Shown piece by piece: positions 36,365 to 46,782 of a stretch of 64,000 nucleotides of DNA. Source of the DNA: Candidatus Aquiluna sp. IMCC13023 (lineage in GTDB: Bacteria; Actinomycetota; Actinomycetes; Actinomycetales; Microbacteriaceae). Position numbers and translations under genes: made by a program. Position 1 is the first letter of the stretch; each line of letters begins with the position of its first letter. The DNA is taken from assembly GCF_000257665.1 (NCBI RefSeq), contig NZ_AJKR01000003.1, positions 248,001 to 312,000 on the forward strand. Reading direction: 5' to 3'. Under the pieces are notes generated by a model, which worked only from the letters and a program-made list of their open reading frames with translations, was not told the origin of the DNA and did not search any database.

Positions 36365-38256
36365 TACTTTTTCTTTTCCGTGCTTGAAGTTTCGTCGGAG
36401 GACAGCGCTTTTATAAATGCGTCCTGAGGAACTTCTACCCGGCCGACCATCTTCATTCTCTTCTTGCCCTCTTTTTGCTTCTCAAGAAGCTTCCGCTTTC
36501 TGCTTATGTCACCGCCATAGCATTTAGCCAGCACGTCTTTCCTGACTGCACGAACGCTCTCCCGAGCAATAATTCTGGAACCGACAGCGGCTTGGATTGG
36601 AACCTCAAACTGTTGCCTTGGTATTAATTCACGAAGCTTTGCCGTGATTTTTGTGCCGTGGCCATAAGCCTTGTCCTTGTGAACAATCGAGCTGAAAGCA
36701 TCTACCTTCTCGCCTTGAAGCAGCAAATCTACTTTTACTAAGTCGCCCGGGAGATAGCCGGCTTCTTCATAGTCCAATGACCCGTAGCCCTGGGTCTTGC
36801 TTTTTAGCTGGTCGAAAAAGTCAAAAACAATCTCAGCAAGCGGAAGCTGGTAGCGAAGCTGCACTCGGTCTTCACCTAGGTATTGCATGTCAATCATCGT
36901 CCCGCGACGGGTTTGACACAGGTCCATGATTGTGCCCACATAGTCCTTTGGGCTCAGAATTGTGGCCTTTACGATCGGCTCTTTCACTACCTTTATTTTG
37001 CCCTCGGGAAACTCGGATGGGTTAGTGACTATGAACTCGGTGTTGTCCTCTCGAGTGACTTGATAAACCACCGATGGAGCGGTTGCAATGAGAGAAAGAT
37101 TGAACTCTCGCTCCAATCGCTCGGTAATTATCTCGAGGTGCAACAAACCTAAAAAGCCGCAGCGAAAGCCGAAGCCAAGTGCGGCTGATGTTTCGGGCTC
37201 ATAGACCAGCGAGGCATCGGAGAGACGAAGCTTGTCCAATGCCTCCCGAAGGTTCGGGTAGTCGCTTCCATCTATGGGGTAAATTCCAGAGAAAACCATA
37301 GGCTTTGGCTCGGCATAACCCTTCAGCGAAAGTGTTGCTGGTTTGTCTTTAGTGGTGACAGTATCTCCGACCTTGGAAAGCCTGACGTCCTTGACGCCGG
37401 TGATTAGATAACCCACCTCGCCAGCTGCTAAACCTTTGGTGACAACCGGTTCCGGGCTAATCACACCGATTTCTAAGAGCTCGTGCACTGCCCTTGTTGA
37501 CATCATCTGGATCTGCTCCCGAGAAGACAGCCGCCCATCAATCATCCTGACGTAGGTAACAACGCCTCGGTAGCTGTCATAAACCGAGTCAAAAATCATT
37601 GCTCGAGCAGGAGCATTGATGTCGCCTGTTGGAGCAGGCACTCGCTGGACGATACGGTCAAGAAGCTCTTCTACTCCAACACCAGTTTTACCCGAGACCC
37701 TCAAACAATCATCCGGGGATCCACCAATCAGATTGGCAAGTTCCTCGGCGTACTTCTCGGTTTGGGCTGCTGGCAGATCGATTTTATTTAGGACCGGAAT
37801 GATTTCCAGGTCATTTTCCATAGCTAGATAAAGGTTTGCCAATGTTTGCGCTTCAATCCCCTGAGCCGCGTCGACTAGCAACACTGCTCCCTCGCAAGCA
37901 GCCAGCGACCTAGAAACCTCATAGGTGAAATCAACGTGGCCGGGTGTGTCGATCATGTTTAGAGCGAAAGTTTTATTGTCCAACTCCCAGGGAAGCCGAA
38001 CCGCCTGAGACTTGATCGTAATTCCGCGCTCTCGCTCAATGTCCATCCGATCCAAATACTGAGCCCGCATTTGACGGTCTTCAACTATTCCAGTGAGCTG
38101 AAGCATCCGATCTGCAAGGGTCGATTTACCGTGATCAATGTGAGCAATTATGCAAAAATTGCGTATTTGATCCTGGTCGGTAAGAGACGGCTCGAGAGCA
38201 GACCGTGCGCGTGGAGACAAGTAAACCTCATTTATGGATGAATGTAACTTGGCCAT
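36364..38256 (-). CDS. lepA: Elongation factor 4 (LepA)
   Basis: 630 residues. GTPase with G1 [10 protein letters not shown]3 DTPGH, G4 NKID; domains II, III and V plus the LepA-specific C-terminal domain ([18 protein letters not shown]). Acts on ribosomes that are stalled or being assembled under ionic stress. First gene of the long leftward run; divergent from rpsT. ATG 38256 is preceded by GGGAGA, very close to the start. Confidence 0.96.
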   Translation of the reverse strand: MAKLHSSINEVYLSPRARSALEPSLTDQDQIRNFCIIAHIDHGKSTLADRMLQLTGIVEDRQMRAQYLDRMDIERERGITIKSQAVRLPWELDNKTFALNMIDTPGHVDFTYEVSRSLAACEGAVLLVDAAQGIEAQTLANLYLAMENDLEIIPVLNKIDLPAAQTEKYAEELANLIGGSPDDCLRVSGKTGVGVEELLDRIVQRVPAPTGDINAPARAMIFDSVYDSYRGVVTYVRMIDGRLSSREQIQMMSTRAVHELLEIGVISPEPVVTKGLAAGEVGYLITGVKDVRLSKVGDTVTTKDKPATLSLKGYAEPKPMVFSGIYPIDGSDYPNLREALDKLRLSDASLVYEPETSAALGFGFRCGFLGLLHLEIITERLEREFNLSLIATAPSVVYQVTREDNTEFIVTNPSEFPEGKIKVVKEPIVKATILSPKDYVGTIMDLCQTRRGTMIDMQYLGEDRVQLRYQLPLAEIVFDFFDQLKSKTQGYGSLDYEEAGYLPGDLVKVDLLLQGEKVDAFSSIVHKDKAYGHGTKITAKLRELIPRQQFEVPIQAAVGSRIIARESVRAVRKDVLAKCYGGDISRKRKLLEKQKEGKKRMKMVGRVEVPQDAFIKALSSDETSSTEKKK

Positions 38257-38269
38257 TCTCCCATGATGC

Positions 38270-38298
38270 TTGCTCGACAGGAGCCAAACTGGTAGAGT
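38270..38298 (+). promoter_or_regulatory. Promoter of rpsT
   Basis: TTGCTC (38270-38275), 17-base spacer, TAGAGT (38293-38298). The start of transcription would be near 38305, giving a leader of about 50 bases before the rpsT ATG. Confidence 0.5.
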
Positions 38299-38310
38299 TT
38301 TGCCTTGTTC

Positions 38311-38337
38311 GCGGAGATTTACTCCGCAAAATTTTTT
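38311..38337 (+). promoter_or_regulatory. Hairpin with U-tract in the rpsT leader
   Basis: GCGGAG (38311-38316) pairs with CTCCGC (38322-38327) around ATTTA, followed by AAAATTTTTT. It looks like a small intrinsic terminator placed just after the predicted transcription start and 19 bases before the rpsT ATG, so it may act as an attenuator. Alternatively it is the terminator of an earlier transcript or a stability element. Confidence 0.5.
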
Positions 38338-38355
38338 GGCCAGAGAAAGTAGAAC

Positions 38356-38616
38356 ATGGCAAACATCAAGTCCAAGATCAAGCGCATCGGAACTAACCAG
38401 AAGTCCGAGGACCGCAACAAGGCAGTAAAGACCGAAGTCAAGTCTGCAATCCGCGCTGTGCGTGATGCTAGCTCAGCCGGTGATAAGGCTGCAGCTGCCG
38501 CCGCACTAGTCGGAGCCAATAAGAAAATCGACAAGGCTGTCAGCAAGGGCGTCATCCACAAGAACCAGGCAGCTAACCGTAAGTCAGCTATTGCCAAGAA
38601 GGTAAATAGCCTCTAA
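38356..38616 (+). CDS. rpsT: 30S ribosomal protein S20
   Basis: 86 residues, strongly basic, starting [14 protein letters not shown] and ending [13 protein letters not shown], the S20 pattern; binds the 5' domain of 16S rRNA early in assembly. Divergent from lepA, an arrangement conserved in actinobacteria. The ATG follows AGAAAGTAGAAC, a weak ribosome site. A hairpin lies in its leader and a strong terminator follows. Confidence 0.96.
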   Translation: MANIKSKIKRIGTNQKSEDRNKAVKTEVKSAIRAVRDASSAGDKAAAAAALVGANKKIDKAVSKGVIHKNQAANRKSAIAKKVNSL

Positions 38617-38633
38617 AAAAGCTTCTAAAAAAA

Positions 38634-38657
38634 CCGGGCTGATGGCCCGGTTTTTTT
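38634..38657. terminator. Bidirectional intrinsic terminator between rpsT and holA
   Basis: CCGGGC (38634-38639), loop TGATG, GCCCGG (38645-38650), then seven Ts on the plus strand; a run of seven As precedes it, which gives a U-tract on the minus strand too. It ends rpsT and overlaps the last codon region of holA (stop at 38656), so it could end the leftward holA transcript as well. Confidence 0.92.
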
Positions 38658-39618
38658 ATTGCCCAGATTTAGCCATCGCTAATAAGAGTTTCTCGATGGA
38701 GTACTCCGGGTCCCGACTTGCGCCCTTTACGTCGAAATCAGTTTGGGCAGCCAACTGCACAAGCTCTATTAGCTGAGGTTCAGTCCAGCCCGCCAGCTCC
38801 TTTATCGCACGATCTTGCTGCCAAGGTTGCATTCCAGTGGCAGCCGCAGGGGCATTTCTGTCGTTAAACAGCCTTGCTAGCTGTCTGATCTTCATTGAAA
38901 GTGCAGCCGTTAGGGCGACACTGTCTATACCGGTTGCGAAGCCGTGCCGAAATAGCCTGATAGCTTCACCCGCATTACCGGCTAGAGCGGCATCGGCAAT
39001 CTTGAACGCATTTGTTTCTACTCTGCCTTGAAAAGTTCGCTCAACTTCAACGAGTGAAATTTTCAAGGCGCCAGAATTCGATAATTGATCACAGGCGGCA
39101 CCAAGTTCACCCATATCTGAACCGAAAGCCGCTACCAGAGCTCTAATAGCAGGCAGGTCGATTGGCGTCTCGAGTCTCTGAAATTCCCGCTTTATAAAAT
39201 CGATGCGATCGACATCTTTTTTTACCTCTTCACAAGAAACATTTAGGGCAGATGCGGAAAGCTGCTTTTTTAGTTTGCCATTGTGCCCAACGAGGTTAGG
39301 AATCCGGACCACGATCGTGCAGTTTTCCGCAGGATCTAGAAGCAGCTGCTCCAAGTCCTCCGCCAAACCCTCGGATGCACTGCCGATGATTACAAGTCTT
39401 GGCTCATTAAACAGCGAGGGTGAAGCCAAGCTAAATATTAGCCCTGGAGAATATTCTCCATCGGTAACCTCGTTTACTTCTAAATCTTCGTGACTAGCCC
39501 GCAACTTGTCCTTTATCAACCTGGACGCGCGAGATGCAAAGTATGACTCGGGGCCGGATATCAATACAAGGTTGGCGGGCTCGGCCTGATGCCAGCTAAC
39601 CGTTCGTCCATTAGTCAC
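38656..39618 (-). CDS. holA: DNA polymerase III delta subunit
   Basis: 320 residues, AAA+-like clamp-loader subunit. Visible segments: LVLISGPESYFASRASRLI at the start, SPSLFNEPRLVIIG, and a C-terminal helical collar ending EYSIEKLLLAMAKSG. Opens the sliding clamp. Overlaps comEC by four bases; comEA-comEC-holA is the usual actinobacterial order. Confidence 0.92.
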   Translation of the reverse strand: MTNGRTVSWHQAEPANLVLISGPESYFASRASRLIKDKLRASHEDLEVNEVTDGEYSPGLIFSLASPSLFNEPRLVIIGSASEGLAEDLEQLLLDPAENCTIVVRIPNLVGHNGKLKKQLSASALNVSCEEVKKDVDRIDFIKREFQRLETPIDLPAIRALVAAFGSDMGELGAACDQLSNSGALKISLVEVERTFQGRVETNAFKIADAALAGNAGEAIRLFRHGFATGIDSVALTAALSMKIRQLARLFNDRNAPAAATGMQPWQQDRAIKELAGWTEPQLIELVQLAAQTDFDVKGASRDPEYSIEKLLLAMAKSGQ

Positions 39619-41471
39619 GCCGTTAGTTTACCCGCGCTTGAAATCTTCCAGGCTTGTCCTTCGAACCTAAAAGCGACAGACCCAAGTTCATCAGTTCTCA
39701 CTATTATCGAGCCACTAACGGCTGCCTGATCAAGCGCTTTTTTGGTTGGATGCCCGTAAGGATTCTGTCCGACTGAAAATATTGCCACATCGGCAGAGAG
39801 TAGTTGAAAGAGCTGACTAGATTGATCGGCGGAGCCATGGTGAGCAACTTTTAGTAGAAGCGGTCGGTTCGCAAGTTCACTCAAGGCACCCCCGGCATTT
39901 CTCATCAAGCGAGTTTGACCGGCAGCCCCCAAGTCTCCAAGGGCAAGGATTCCATAGTCCCCACCCGTGAATGCCACTATCACCGAAGCATCATTACTGT
40001 CTTTAGCCTCGGTGGCTTTCGCTGTTGGAGCCAAAACTTTCCAATTGAGCTCCCCGAGCTTTCCGCCCATGCCGGCAAAGCCGGTTAGCACTTCCACCTC
40101 CGACTGAGCAAGAGCGGCTTCAACCAAGGAAACCAGAGGTCGATCGTCAGCGAATCCTGAAATCACAGCCGTCTTCACTCTTCTTCCATCTAGCGCACCA
40201 TAGATTCCACCGGCGTGATCCGCATCAAAGTGGGTAATAACCAAAAGATCAATCCGCGAAATATTCAAATTATCGAGACACTTGTCAATCGGCTGTGACT
40301 CTCTTCCAACATCAATTAGTGCAACGACACCCTGGCTTCTGATTACGAGAGCATCACCCTGCCCAACGTCACAGTTGACAACCTGCCACTCACCCTCAAA
40401 GCCCTGATATCGGATCTGATCAATCGCCGACCAGGACGCCGACATAAGCAGCACCGCAACCAGTGAAATCGATAGACCGGGTCGATACTCAGAAAGGCGA
40501 CGCTGATACAGCCCTAGGCAAAGCAACACAATGAGTGCAGCCAAAACGATTCCGGCAGGACCCGCAACAAAATGGACTCTGGCGGCCGGCCACGTTGATA
40601 CTTCGTTGGCTACCAGTGTTATCCACCAGGTCCCAATTGATGCCAGGTAGCTGACTACAGAACTCAAAAACGGAAGCGGATAGGCAAGAATCAAGGCAAG
40701 TATTCCAAGGACCGTCACCGGAGCCACAACGGGCTCGACAATGAGATTCGCCAGCACTGAATACACAGGAATTGACGGCTGAAGCATAAGTAAAACTGGG
40801 GTCGTTGCCAGTTGAGCTGAAAAACTTGCTGCAATTCCTATTGCGATCAACCTAGGCATAAAGCCAGACAGCCAGTTGTAGATCGGGACTGCCATGGTCA
40901 AAAGCCCAACCGTAGCCAACGCCGAAAGAGCAAAGCCGAAGTCTGTCGCTAAACCTGGATCTATGCCCAATAAAAAGATAACCGCCCAAGCCAATGAAAT
41001 TATTGGCTTTGTTCCTCTTCCAAGCCATAGACCAATAGCGACAAAAGTCGCCATGGTGGCAGCCCTAAGCACGCTTGACTCTGGCCCGACGACTAAAACA
41101 TAGGCGACCATGACCAAAAAAGCAGTCACGAATCGAGTGTTTCTCGCGAGCCCCAATGCGGCCGTGAGTAAATATACGACTCCCATGATAATTGCCAGAT
41201 TTGCTCCGGATACGGCAACCAGGTGAGTGAGTGAAAGGGTTTTCATGTTCTGTGCCAATTCAAGAGAAAGAAGCTCTCTCTCGCCGATTGCGAGTCCGCC
41301 CACTAGCGCCGTGGCATCAGGAGTAACCCCTTGGGCACGAAAGAGAAAAACAGCGCGCAGCCCCTCGATAAATTCGATTCTTGGATAGGAAAGCTTTATC
41401 TGAGACACTGACCCGGGCAAAGCGGTAACCCAGAGAATCGTCCAGTAGGTCGCCGCCACAAAAATAATCAC
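39615..41471 (-). CDS. comEC: DNA uptake channel ComEC, short N terminus
   Basis: 618 residues. Competence domain with many membrane helices (SLTHLVAVSGANLAIIMGV) followed by a metallo-beta-lactamase-like domain (ITHFDADHAGGIYG, LKVAHHGSADQSSQLF). The family usually has 700-800 residues including N-terminal helices and a DUF4131 OB-like domain; here only about 55 residues precede the competence domain, so most of DUF4131 is absent or very short. The histidines of the lactamase domain are kept. Would transport single-stranded DNA into the cell. ATG 41471 overlaps the comEA stop by four bases. Confidence 0.9.
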   Translation of the reverse strand: MIIFVAATYWTILWVTALPGSVSQIKLSYPRIEFIEGLRAVFLFRAQGVTPDATALVGGLAIGERELLSLELAQNMKTLSLTHLVAVSGANLAIIMGVVYLLTAALGLARNTRFVTAFLVMVAYVLVVGPESSVLRAATMATFVAIGLWLGRGTKPIISLAWAVIFLLGIDPGLATDFGFALSALATVGLLTMAVPIYNWLSGFMPRLIAIGIAASFSAQLATTPVLLMLQPSIPVYSVLANLIVEPVVAPVTVLGILALILAYPLPFLSSVVSYLASIGTWWITLVANEVSTWPAARVHFVAGPAGIVLAALIVLLCLGLYQRRLSEYRPGLSISLVAVLLMSASWSAIDQIRYQGFEGEWQVVNCDVGQGDALVIRSQGVVALIDVGRESQPIDKCLDNLNISRIDLLVITHFDADHAGGIYGALDGRRVKTAVISGFADDRPLVSLVEAALAQSEVEVLTGFAGMGGKLGELNWKVLAPTAKATEAKDSNDASVIVAFTGGDYGILALGDLGAAGQTRLMRNAGGALSELANRPLLLKVAHHGSADQSSQLFQLLSADVAIFSVGQNPYGHPTKKALDQAAVSGSIIVRTDELGSVAFRFEGQAWKISSAGKLTA

Positions 41472-42052
41472 AAAGTTATGGAGCCTTTTATCTCTTCAAA
41501 TAATTTGCTACCAATGCCGGTCACTTCCAGGAGTTGTTCGATACTGGCAAACGAACCAATTTCGTCCCGGTATGCCAAAATCCGACCGGCTAATGCCGGT
41601 CCAATGCCCGGAAGCGACTCTAACTGCGAGCTTGAGGCTCTATTTAGGGAAATAAAGCCCAGGCTTGAGTCAGTTGCCATTTGGGACTCCGCCAGGATCA
41701 CCACTTGCTCGCCATCTGAGACTAGGCGAGCTAAGTTGACGCTTGACTGAACAGCCGAGTCGGTAAAGCCCCCGGCAGCATCGATAACGTCTCGAACCCT
41801 AGAACCGTAGGAAAGCTCGTATAGGCCAGGCTCAACTACTTCGCCAACAACGTGAATAAAAACCTCACCAGAAACCGTAAAGTTTTCACTTTGTTGGACA
41901 ATCGCATCTTGCACTTTAGGCGCACTGGAATTGGAAAGTAAAACACCGAGCAAGATCGCAACGAGTCCGCCGACAAGATAGAGCTGCTTGCGTTTTTTAG
42001 AATCCAGAGCGTTTAGCCATTGAAGTATTTTCTGCATCCAAACAAGATGCAC
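41468..42052 (-). CDS. comEA: ComEA DNA-binding protein
   Basis: 194 residues. One N-terminal membrane helix (LYLVGGLVAILLGVLLSN), a SLBB domain (VHVVGEV-type VEPGLYELSYGSRVRDVI) and a C-terminal double helix-hairpin-helix (LNRASSSQLESLPGIGPALA, LLEVTGIGSKLFEEIKG). It binds incoming double-stranded DNA outside the membrane and hands it to ComEC. Start is GTG 42052 or ATG 42037; neither has a good ribosome site. Confidence 0.92.
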   Translation of the reverse strand: MHLVWMQKILQWLNALDSKKRKQLYLVGGLVAILLGVLLSNSSAPKVQDAIVQQSENFTVSGEVFIHVVGEVVEPGLYELSYGSRVRDVIDAAGGFTDSAVQSSVNLARLVSDGEQVVILAESQMATDSSLGFISLNRASSSQLESLPGIGPALAGRILAYRDEIGSFASIEQLLEVTGIGSKLFEEIKGSITL

Positions 42053-42100
42053 TAAAGTTCAAATGTGCTACTGGCCGCTGAAAACTCTGTCGAGAAACCG

Positions 42101-44566
42101 CTACTTGGTTGCTATGTTCACAAGTTTTGGAGCCCTAATAATTATGTTTAAAGTTTCTTTGCCCTGAAGTGCCTTTTTAACTAGCTCGGAACTTAGCGCG
42201 AGCTCTCGTAGCTCATCTTCTGAGATAGAAACATCCACTTCAAACTTGTCGCGCAGCTTGCCGTCAATCTGAACGATTGCGGTGCCCTTTTGCTCGACGA
42301 GCAGATCATTCTCAACTTCTGCGAATTGAGCTAGCGCGACTGTCGGCTCATGACCAAGCAGCTGCCACATGTCCTCTGCGGTGTAGGGAGCAAACAGGCT
42401 TAGTGCCTTAGCTAGCTCCTCGGCGCCTTCTCTGACAGCAATGTCGGCTGGGCCAACACCTTGATCGATTGCCTTACGCAGGTGGTTTGTAAGCTCCATG
42501 GCCTTGGCAACGCCAACGTTGAATTTATGGCTCTCAATTGCCTCTTTGAATCCAGCCAAGAATTGATGGGTTGCCTTTCGGACCCCTTTGTCTCCAGAAG
42601 CAAAATTCGATTCTGGCTTGCTAGTAACATCTTGGGCAATGCGCCAAGCGCGTGCCAAAAACTTAGCCGACGCAGCCGGTGAAACATCGGACCAGTCGAT
42701 GTCATCCTCCGGTGGTCCCGCGAAAGCCATAGTTAGTCGAATTGCATCCACCCCGTGAATGTCCAGCTGTTCGCTGAGGCGAACCAAGTTCCCCCTGGAC
42801 TTGCTCATCGCGGAACCGTTCATCAAGACCATGCCCTGGTTTAGCAACCTAGTAAAGGGCTCTTCGAAATCAACCATCCCAATGTCGTGAAGCACCTTGG
42901 TGAAAAACCTCGCATAGAGCAAGTGCAAGATAGCGTGGGTCACTCCGCCGACGTACTGGTCAACCGGTGCCCACTTCTCAGCTTGCGCCTTTTCGAATGG
43001 AACTTCATCAGAATTTGGGTTTAGGAACCTCAAAAAATACCAGGAGCTATCAACAAAGGTGTCCATGGTGTCAGAGTCTCGTTTGGCTTTGCCACCACAT
43101 TTTGGACAATCGACATTTAGCCAGTCCGAGGCAGCGCCGAGAGGTGAAGTCCCCTTAGGTGAAAGATCTAGACCTTCGCTTGCCGGCAACTCAACCGGCA
43201 GTTGATCGGCAGGTACTGGGACTTCCCCGCACTTGTCGCAGTGAATGATTGGGATTGGAGTTCCCCAGTAGCGTTGCCTGGAAATCAACCAATCTCTAAG
43301 CCTGAAGTTCTTCGCACCCTTACCGGTGCCTTTTGCTTCAACTAGCTCGATGGCCTTGGAGATTGCATCTGACTTACTTAGACCGTTCAGTTCTCCAGAG
43401 TTCACGATGACACCGTCGCCGCTGGTCGCAATTCCAGATACAGCTGGGTCCTCTTCGCCGGTGTAGACAACCATGAACACCGGTAGGTCAAAGGTTTTTG
43501 CGAACTCAATGTCACGATCATCATGGGCGGGAACCGCCATGATTGCGCCGGTTCCATAATCAGCCAAAACATAATCGGAAACCCATACTGGGATTCGTTC
43601 GTCGTTTATTGGGTTTAGCGCATAGTGCCCCAAGAACACTCCGGTTTTCTTTCGGTCGGTAGCCAAACGCTCGATGTCATTAGCCTTCTTGACTTCCTCG
43701 AGGTAGTTATTGAACTGCTCACGAATCTCTGGGGCTGCGGCATTGGCAAGCTCCTGGGCTAGCTCGCTGTCGGCTGCCAAAACCATAAAAGTCGCCCCGT
43801 ATAAAGTGTCAGGTCGAGTGGTGAACACCGAAATCTTTTGATCCATGCCTTCGATTGCAAAATCGATGTTTGCACCCTGAGATCTTCCAATCCAGTTTCG
43901 CTGCATCGAGAGCACCTTGGAAGGCCACTTGCCCTCTAGCTGACTTAGGTCATCAAGAAGGCGATCTGCGTAGTCAGTAACTTTGAAATACCACTGAGTA
44001 AGAGACTTCTTGGTAACCACCGAATCACAGCGCTCGCAAAGTCCCTGAACTACCTGCTCGTTAGCTAGCACTGTTTGGCAGCTCGGGCACCAATTCACGT
44101 TCGAATTCTTGCGGTAGGCAAGACCGCGGCTGTAGAGCTCTAGAAACAACCACTGATTCCACTGGTAGTAACTCGGGTCACAAGTCTGCAGAACTCTGTC
44201 CCAGTCAAAGCTGCAGGCATACCTGCGCATAGATGCTTTTTGCTGGGCGATGTTTTCGTAGGTCCAAGCTCTGGGGTCTAGGCCGCGCTTAATTGCTGCG
44301 TTTTCGGCTGGCAACCCAAAGGCATCCCATCCAATTGGGTGCATAACGTTGTAGCCCTTTTGGCCCCAGTAACGCGCAATAACATCGCCTAGGGCATAGG
44401 CCTCTGCATGTCCCATGTGCAAGTCACCAGACGGGTACGGGAACATGTCCAAAACATACTTAGTGGGCCTAGTGTCGTCTTTTCTGGATGAGTCAAAAGG
44501 CTTTAGGTCATCCCAAACCGGCAACCACTTATCTTGAATGGCTGTGACGTTGTAATCTTCTTGCAA
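42101..44566 (-). CDS. leuS: Leucyl-tRNA synthetase
   Basis: 821 residues, normal size. HIGH motif as HMGH ([15 protein letters not shown]), KMSKS as [10 protein letters not shown], editing domain with [12 protein letters not shown], and a zinc-ribbon with CPSC/CERC ([16 protein letters not shown]). Charges tRNA-Leu and clears mischarged residues. Transcribed after pabB with a 31-base gap. No T-box or leader peptide is visible upstream. Confidence 0.97.
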   Translation of the reverse strand: MQEDYNVTAIQDKWLPVWDDLKPFDSSRKDDTRPTKYVLDMFPYPSGDLHMGHAEAYALGDVIARYWGQKGYNVMHPIGWDAFGLPAENAAIKRGLDPRAWTYENIAQQKASMRRYACSFDWDRVLQTCDPSYYQWNQWLFLELYSRGLAYRKNSNVNWCPSCQTVLANEQVVQGLCERCDSVVTKKSLTQWYFKVTDYADRLLDDLSQLEGKWPSKVLSMQRNWIGRSQGANIDFAIEGMDQKISVFTTRPDTLYGATFMVLAADSELAQELANAAAPEIREQFNNYLEEVKKANDIERLATDRKKTGVFLGHYALNPINDERIPVWVSDYVLADYGTGAIMAVPAHDDRDIEFAKTFDLPVFMVVYTGEEDPAVSGIATSGDGVIVNSGELNGLSKSDAISKAIELVEAKGTGKGAKNFRLRDWLISRQRYWGTPIPIIHCDKCGEVPVPADQLPVELPASEGLDLSPKGTSPLGAASDWLNVDCPKCGGKAKRDSDTMDTFVDSSWYFLRFLNPNSDEVPFEKAQAEKWAPVDQYVGGVTHAILHLLYARFFTKVLHDIGMVDFEEPFTRLLNQGMVLMNGSAMSKSRGNLVRLSEQLDIHGVDAIRLTMAFAGPPEDDIDWSDVSPAASAKFLARAWRIAQDVTSKPESNFASGDKGVRKATHQFLAGFKEAIESHKFNVGVAKAMELTNHLRKAIDQGVGPADIAVREGAEELAKALSLFAPYTAEDMWQLLGHEPTVALAQFAEVENDLLVEQKGTAIVQIDGKLRDKFEVDVSISEDELRELALSSELVKKALQGKETLNIIIRAPKLVNIATK

Positions 44567-44597
44567 TTAGTGGCCTTTTGCTTAGCGGGCTTATAGG

Positions 44598-45875
44598 TTA
44601 CCAATTCACCGAGGCGTCCATTGCCTGAACTAGGGCTAGTGCTTTCAATTGCATTTCAGCGTGCTCGGTTTCTGGTTCTGATCCAGAGGTGATTCCCCCG
44701 CCAACCGAAATGCTGACAGTTTGATTTTTGAAGATGGCAGTTCTAATAACCATGCCTAGGTCCATGTCACCCGATGGGCTTACCCAGCCAATCGCGCCCG
44801 AATAAGCACCTCTGGGCCTATCCTCCAGTTCCGCGATCAATGCGCATGCCCTAATCTTTGGCGCACCGGTCATCGAACCACCCGGGAACAAAGCGGTAAG
44901 GGCATCAAAGCCAGTCTTAGTATCCGCAAGCTCGCCCGCAACATCAGATTCGAGCTGATGAACGGTCGAATATGACCGCAACGCCAATAGCGACTCAACC
45001 GTGATTGATTGAGCCGTGCAGACCGATGACAGGTCATTCCTTATCAAATCAACAATCATTAGGTTTTCTGCTCGTTCTTTCTCATCGGCCCCAAGCGAAG
45101 CCTGCAAGGCCAAATCGATTTCAGGGTCGCTCGATCTTGCTCGAGTGCCCTTGATAGGTGAGCTGGTAACCCTCACGCCAGAAACTGTCAAAAACCGCTC
45201 TGGCGAAATACTCAAGTAACTAACACCTCCGACTTTTAGATAGCTGCAGTAAGGAGCGCCGTGATCTTTTCTGAGTCGAAGAAACAGCGCTAGTGGATCC
45301 CCAACATAATCCGCTGACAATTCGGTTGTCAGACAGAGCTGATAGATCTCACCCCTAGTGATTTGATCTTTAGCCTTTTCGATGTTTGCAATGTAGTCAT
45401 TCTTGGTGTCCCTGACTTCAAAGCTGGCGGCTGTAGCAGCGTCGTGACTGAGCGCGTAGTTGGCCGCATCTCCCCCAGCTAGAGCTAAGCGCAACAGTGC
45501 GGCGTGGAACCAATCAGCGAAAGACGCTCTATCGACAAACTCGCCAACAAAAAACATTGCCCGATTGTCATGGTCGTAGACAAAAGCCCTGTCCACCTCA
45601 ATGCCCGAAACAACCAGTGGACCTTTTTCGGGTAGTTCGTATTCAATGACCCCCACGAATCCCGGACGAAAACCAAACGGCAAGTTGTGATTTTGCTCGT
45701 CTTTGGCATACTTCGGCAACTGTGAAGTCTTTGGTCCGGAGCCAATTATCGAAAATCGAGCGTCATGATGATGTTCCCGGTCCAACCAAAACGAGTTTGG
45801 TTTACTCCCGAAAAAAGCCACGAAAGTATCAGCCACGGGGCTCCACCCGGCTATGCGTTCATAATAAAGTGGCAT
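44598..45875 (-). CDS. pabB: Aminodeoxychorismate synthase component I / chorismate-binding enzyme
   Basis: 425 residues. The chorismate-utilising core has IKGTRARSSDPEID, ENLMIVDLIRNDLSSVC, GGSMTGAPKIRAC and GGGITSGSEPETEHAE, all typical of TrpE/PabB. The divergent neighbour is a class IV aminotransferase resembling PabC, which points to the p-aminobenzoate branch of folate synthesis rather than anthranilate. ATG 45875 after AAAAGGATTAA. The gap to the divergent pabC start is only 33 bases, so both promoters must lie inside coding sequence. Confidence 0.88.
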   Translation of the reverse strand: MPLYYERIAGWSPVADTFVAFFGSKPNSFWLDREHHHDARFSIIGSGPKTSQLPKYAKDEQNHNLPFGFRPGFVGVIEYELPEKGPLVVSGIEVDRAFVYDHDNRAMFFVGEFVDRASFADWFHAALLRLALAGGDAANYALSHDAATAASFEVRDTKNDYIANIEKAKDQITRGEIYQLCLTTELSADYVGDPLALFLRLRKDHGAPYCSYLKVGGVSYLSISPERFLTVSGVRVTSSPIKGTRARSSDPEIDLALQASLGADEKERAENLMIVDLIRNDLSSVCTAQSITVESLLALRSYSTVHQLESDVAGELADTKTGFDALTALFPGGSMTGAPKIRACALIAELEDRPRGAYSGAIGWVSPSGDMDLGMVIRTAIFKNQTVSISVGGGITSGSEPETEHAEMQLKALALVQAMDASVNW

Positions 45876-45908
45876 TTAATCCTTTTCCAGCCCCGTATTC
45901 TAGACAAG

Positions 45909-46703
45909 ATGAGCGTAACTGGAGATTTCTTTCAATTCACCGGCGGTGAGTTGAATCCGATTGACCACGCCATTCCAACCACTCTTAGCGTGGCGGACAG
46001 CTGGCTTGTTTCCAACGGTTCAACCCGAGTTATAGATCGGCACTTTGCGCGGTTTTCTGGTTCAGTTACCAAAATACAGCAGCAGGACCTGAGTGGCTTT
46101 TTTGACGCCGTCGTGTCCGCAATTCCGTCGGAAGGCGAATGGTTTCCAAGAATCGAATTCCGCAAGGAACAAAACCCTGGTGAACAGTTATTTTTCCGAC
46201 TCCGTCAAGCACCGGTTAGGACCCTTACCTGCTCTCTATGGTCATTAGACGAGCCAGATCCTCGGGTTGACGCTCAAGTCAAAGGACCTGATCTATCGGT
46301 GTGCCAAAAACTTAGAAGAAAAGCCAACCTCCACGGCGCCGACGAAGCGGTGATTTTAGATGCCCACGGGAACGTAGCGGATGGAGCGCTGTCGTCAATC
46401 GTTTGGTGGCGTGACGACGTGCTTTGCGGACCGGACGACTCAACCGACTGGCTACCATCAATCACCAGAGAACTCGTTTTCGAGATGGCAAATCAGGCAG
46501 GATTTGAAACTGCCTTCGTGAATTCTAAGCCTGAAGACCTAGCTGACTGTGAAGTTTGGAGCCTCTCAGCACTGCAAGGAATCAGGGGCGTAACTCATTG
46601 GCAAAACATTCCGCTCTCGAATCTGAATAGGCTCAGCTCATTTCGCAAACGCCTAGCTCTTCTCACTAACTCGTCCCAAAGCGACGACCTTTCGATCGCC
46701 TAG
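45909..46703 (+). CDS. pabC: Class IV aminotransferase, probable aminodeoxychorismate lyase
   Basis: 264 residues from ATG 45909; an earlier in-frame ATG at 45765 would overlap pabB by 111 bases and is rejected. The fold-type IV layout is visible: STRVIDRHFARF near 38, candidate PLP Lys125 in AQVKGPDL, and DAHGNVADGALSS at 151-163. In the last segment the usual Glu that contacts the cofactor ring is Asp158, and the usual Asn is Ser. Makes p-aminobenzoate and pyruvate from aminodeoxychorismate if active. D-amino acid aminotransferase is the main alternative; pabB beside it favours PabC. Confidence 0.78.
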   Translation: MSVTGDFFQFTGGELNPIDHAIPTTLSVADSWLVSNGSTRVIDRHFARFSGSVTKIQQQDLSGFFDAVVSAIPSEGEWFPRIEFRKEQNPGEQLFFRLRQAPVRTLTCSLWSLDEPDPRVDAQVKGPDLSVCQKLRRKANLHGADEAVILDAHGNVADGALSSIVWWRDDVLCGPDDSTDWLPSITRELVFEMANQAGFETAFVNSKPEDLADCEVWSLSALQGIRGVTHWQNIPLSNLNRLSSFRKRLALLTNSSQSDDLSIA

Positions 46704-46782
46704 CGGAAACTAAATTCAAGCCTCAAGGTAGTTAGCTTTGTCGAGGATTGGCAAAAAACAAAACCATAGTTTCCAAGCAATT

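Noticed and set aside
45765-45908. N-terminal extension of the pabC-like gene
   Set aside because: It would run 111 bases into pabB on the other strand and adds no conserved residues; the family fold starts after ATG 45909.
46705-46774. Inverted repeat GGAAACTA (46705-46712) / TAGTTTCC (46767-46774)
   Set aside because: Eight-base arms 54 bases apart in AT-rich sequence may be chance; no link to a feature.
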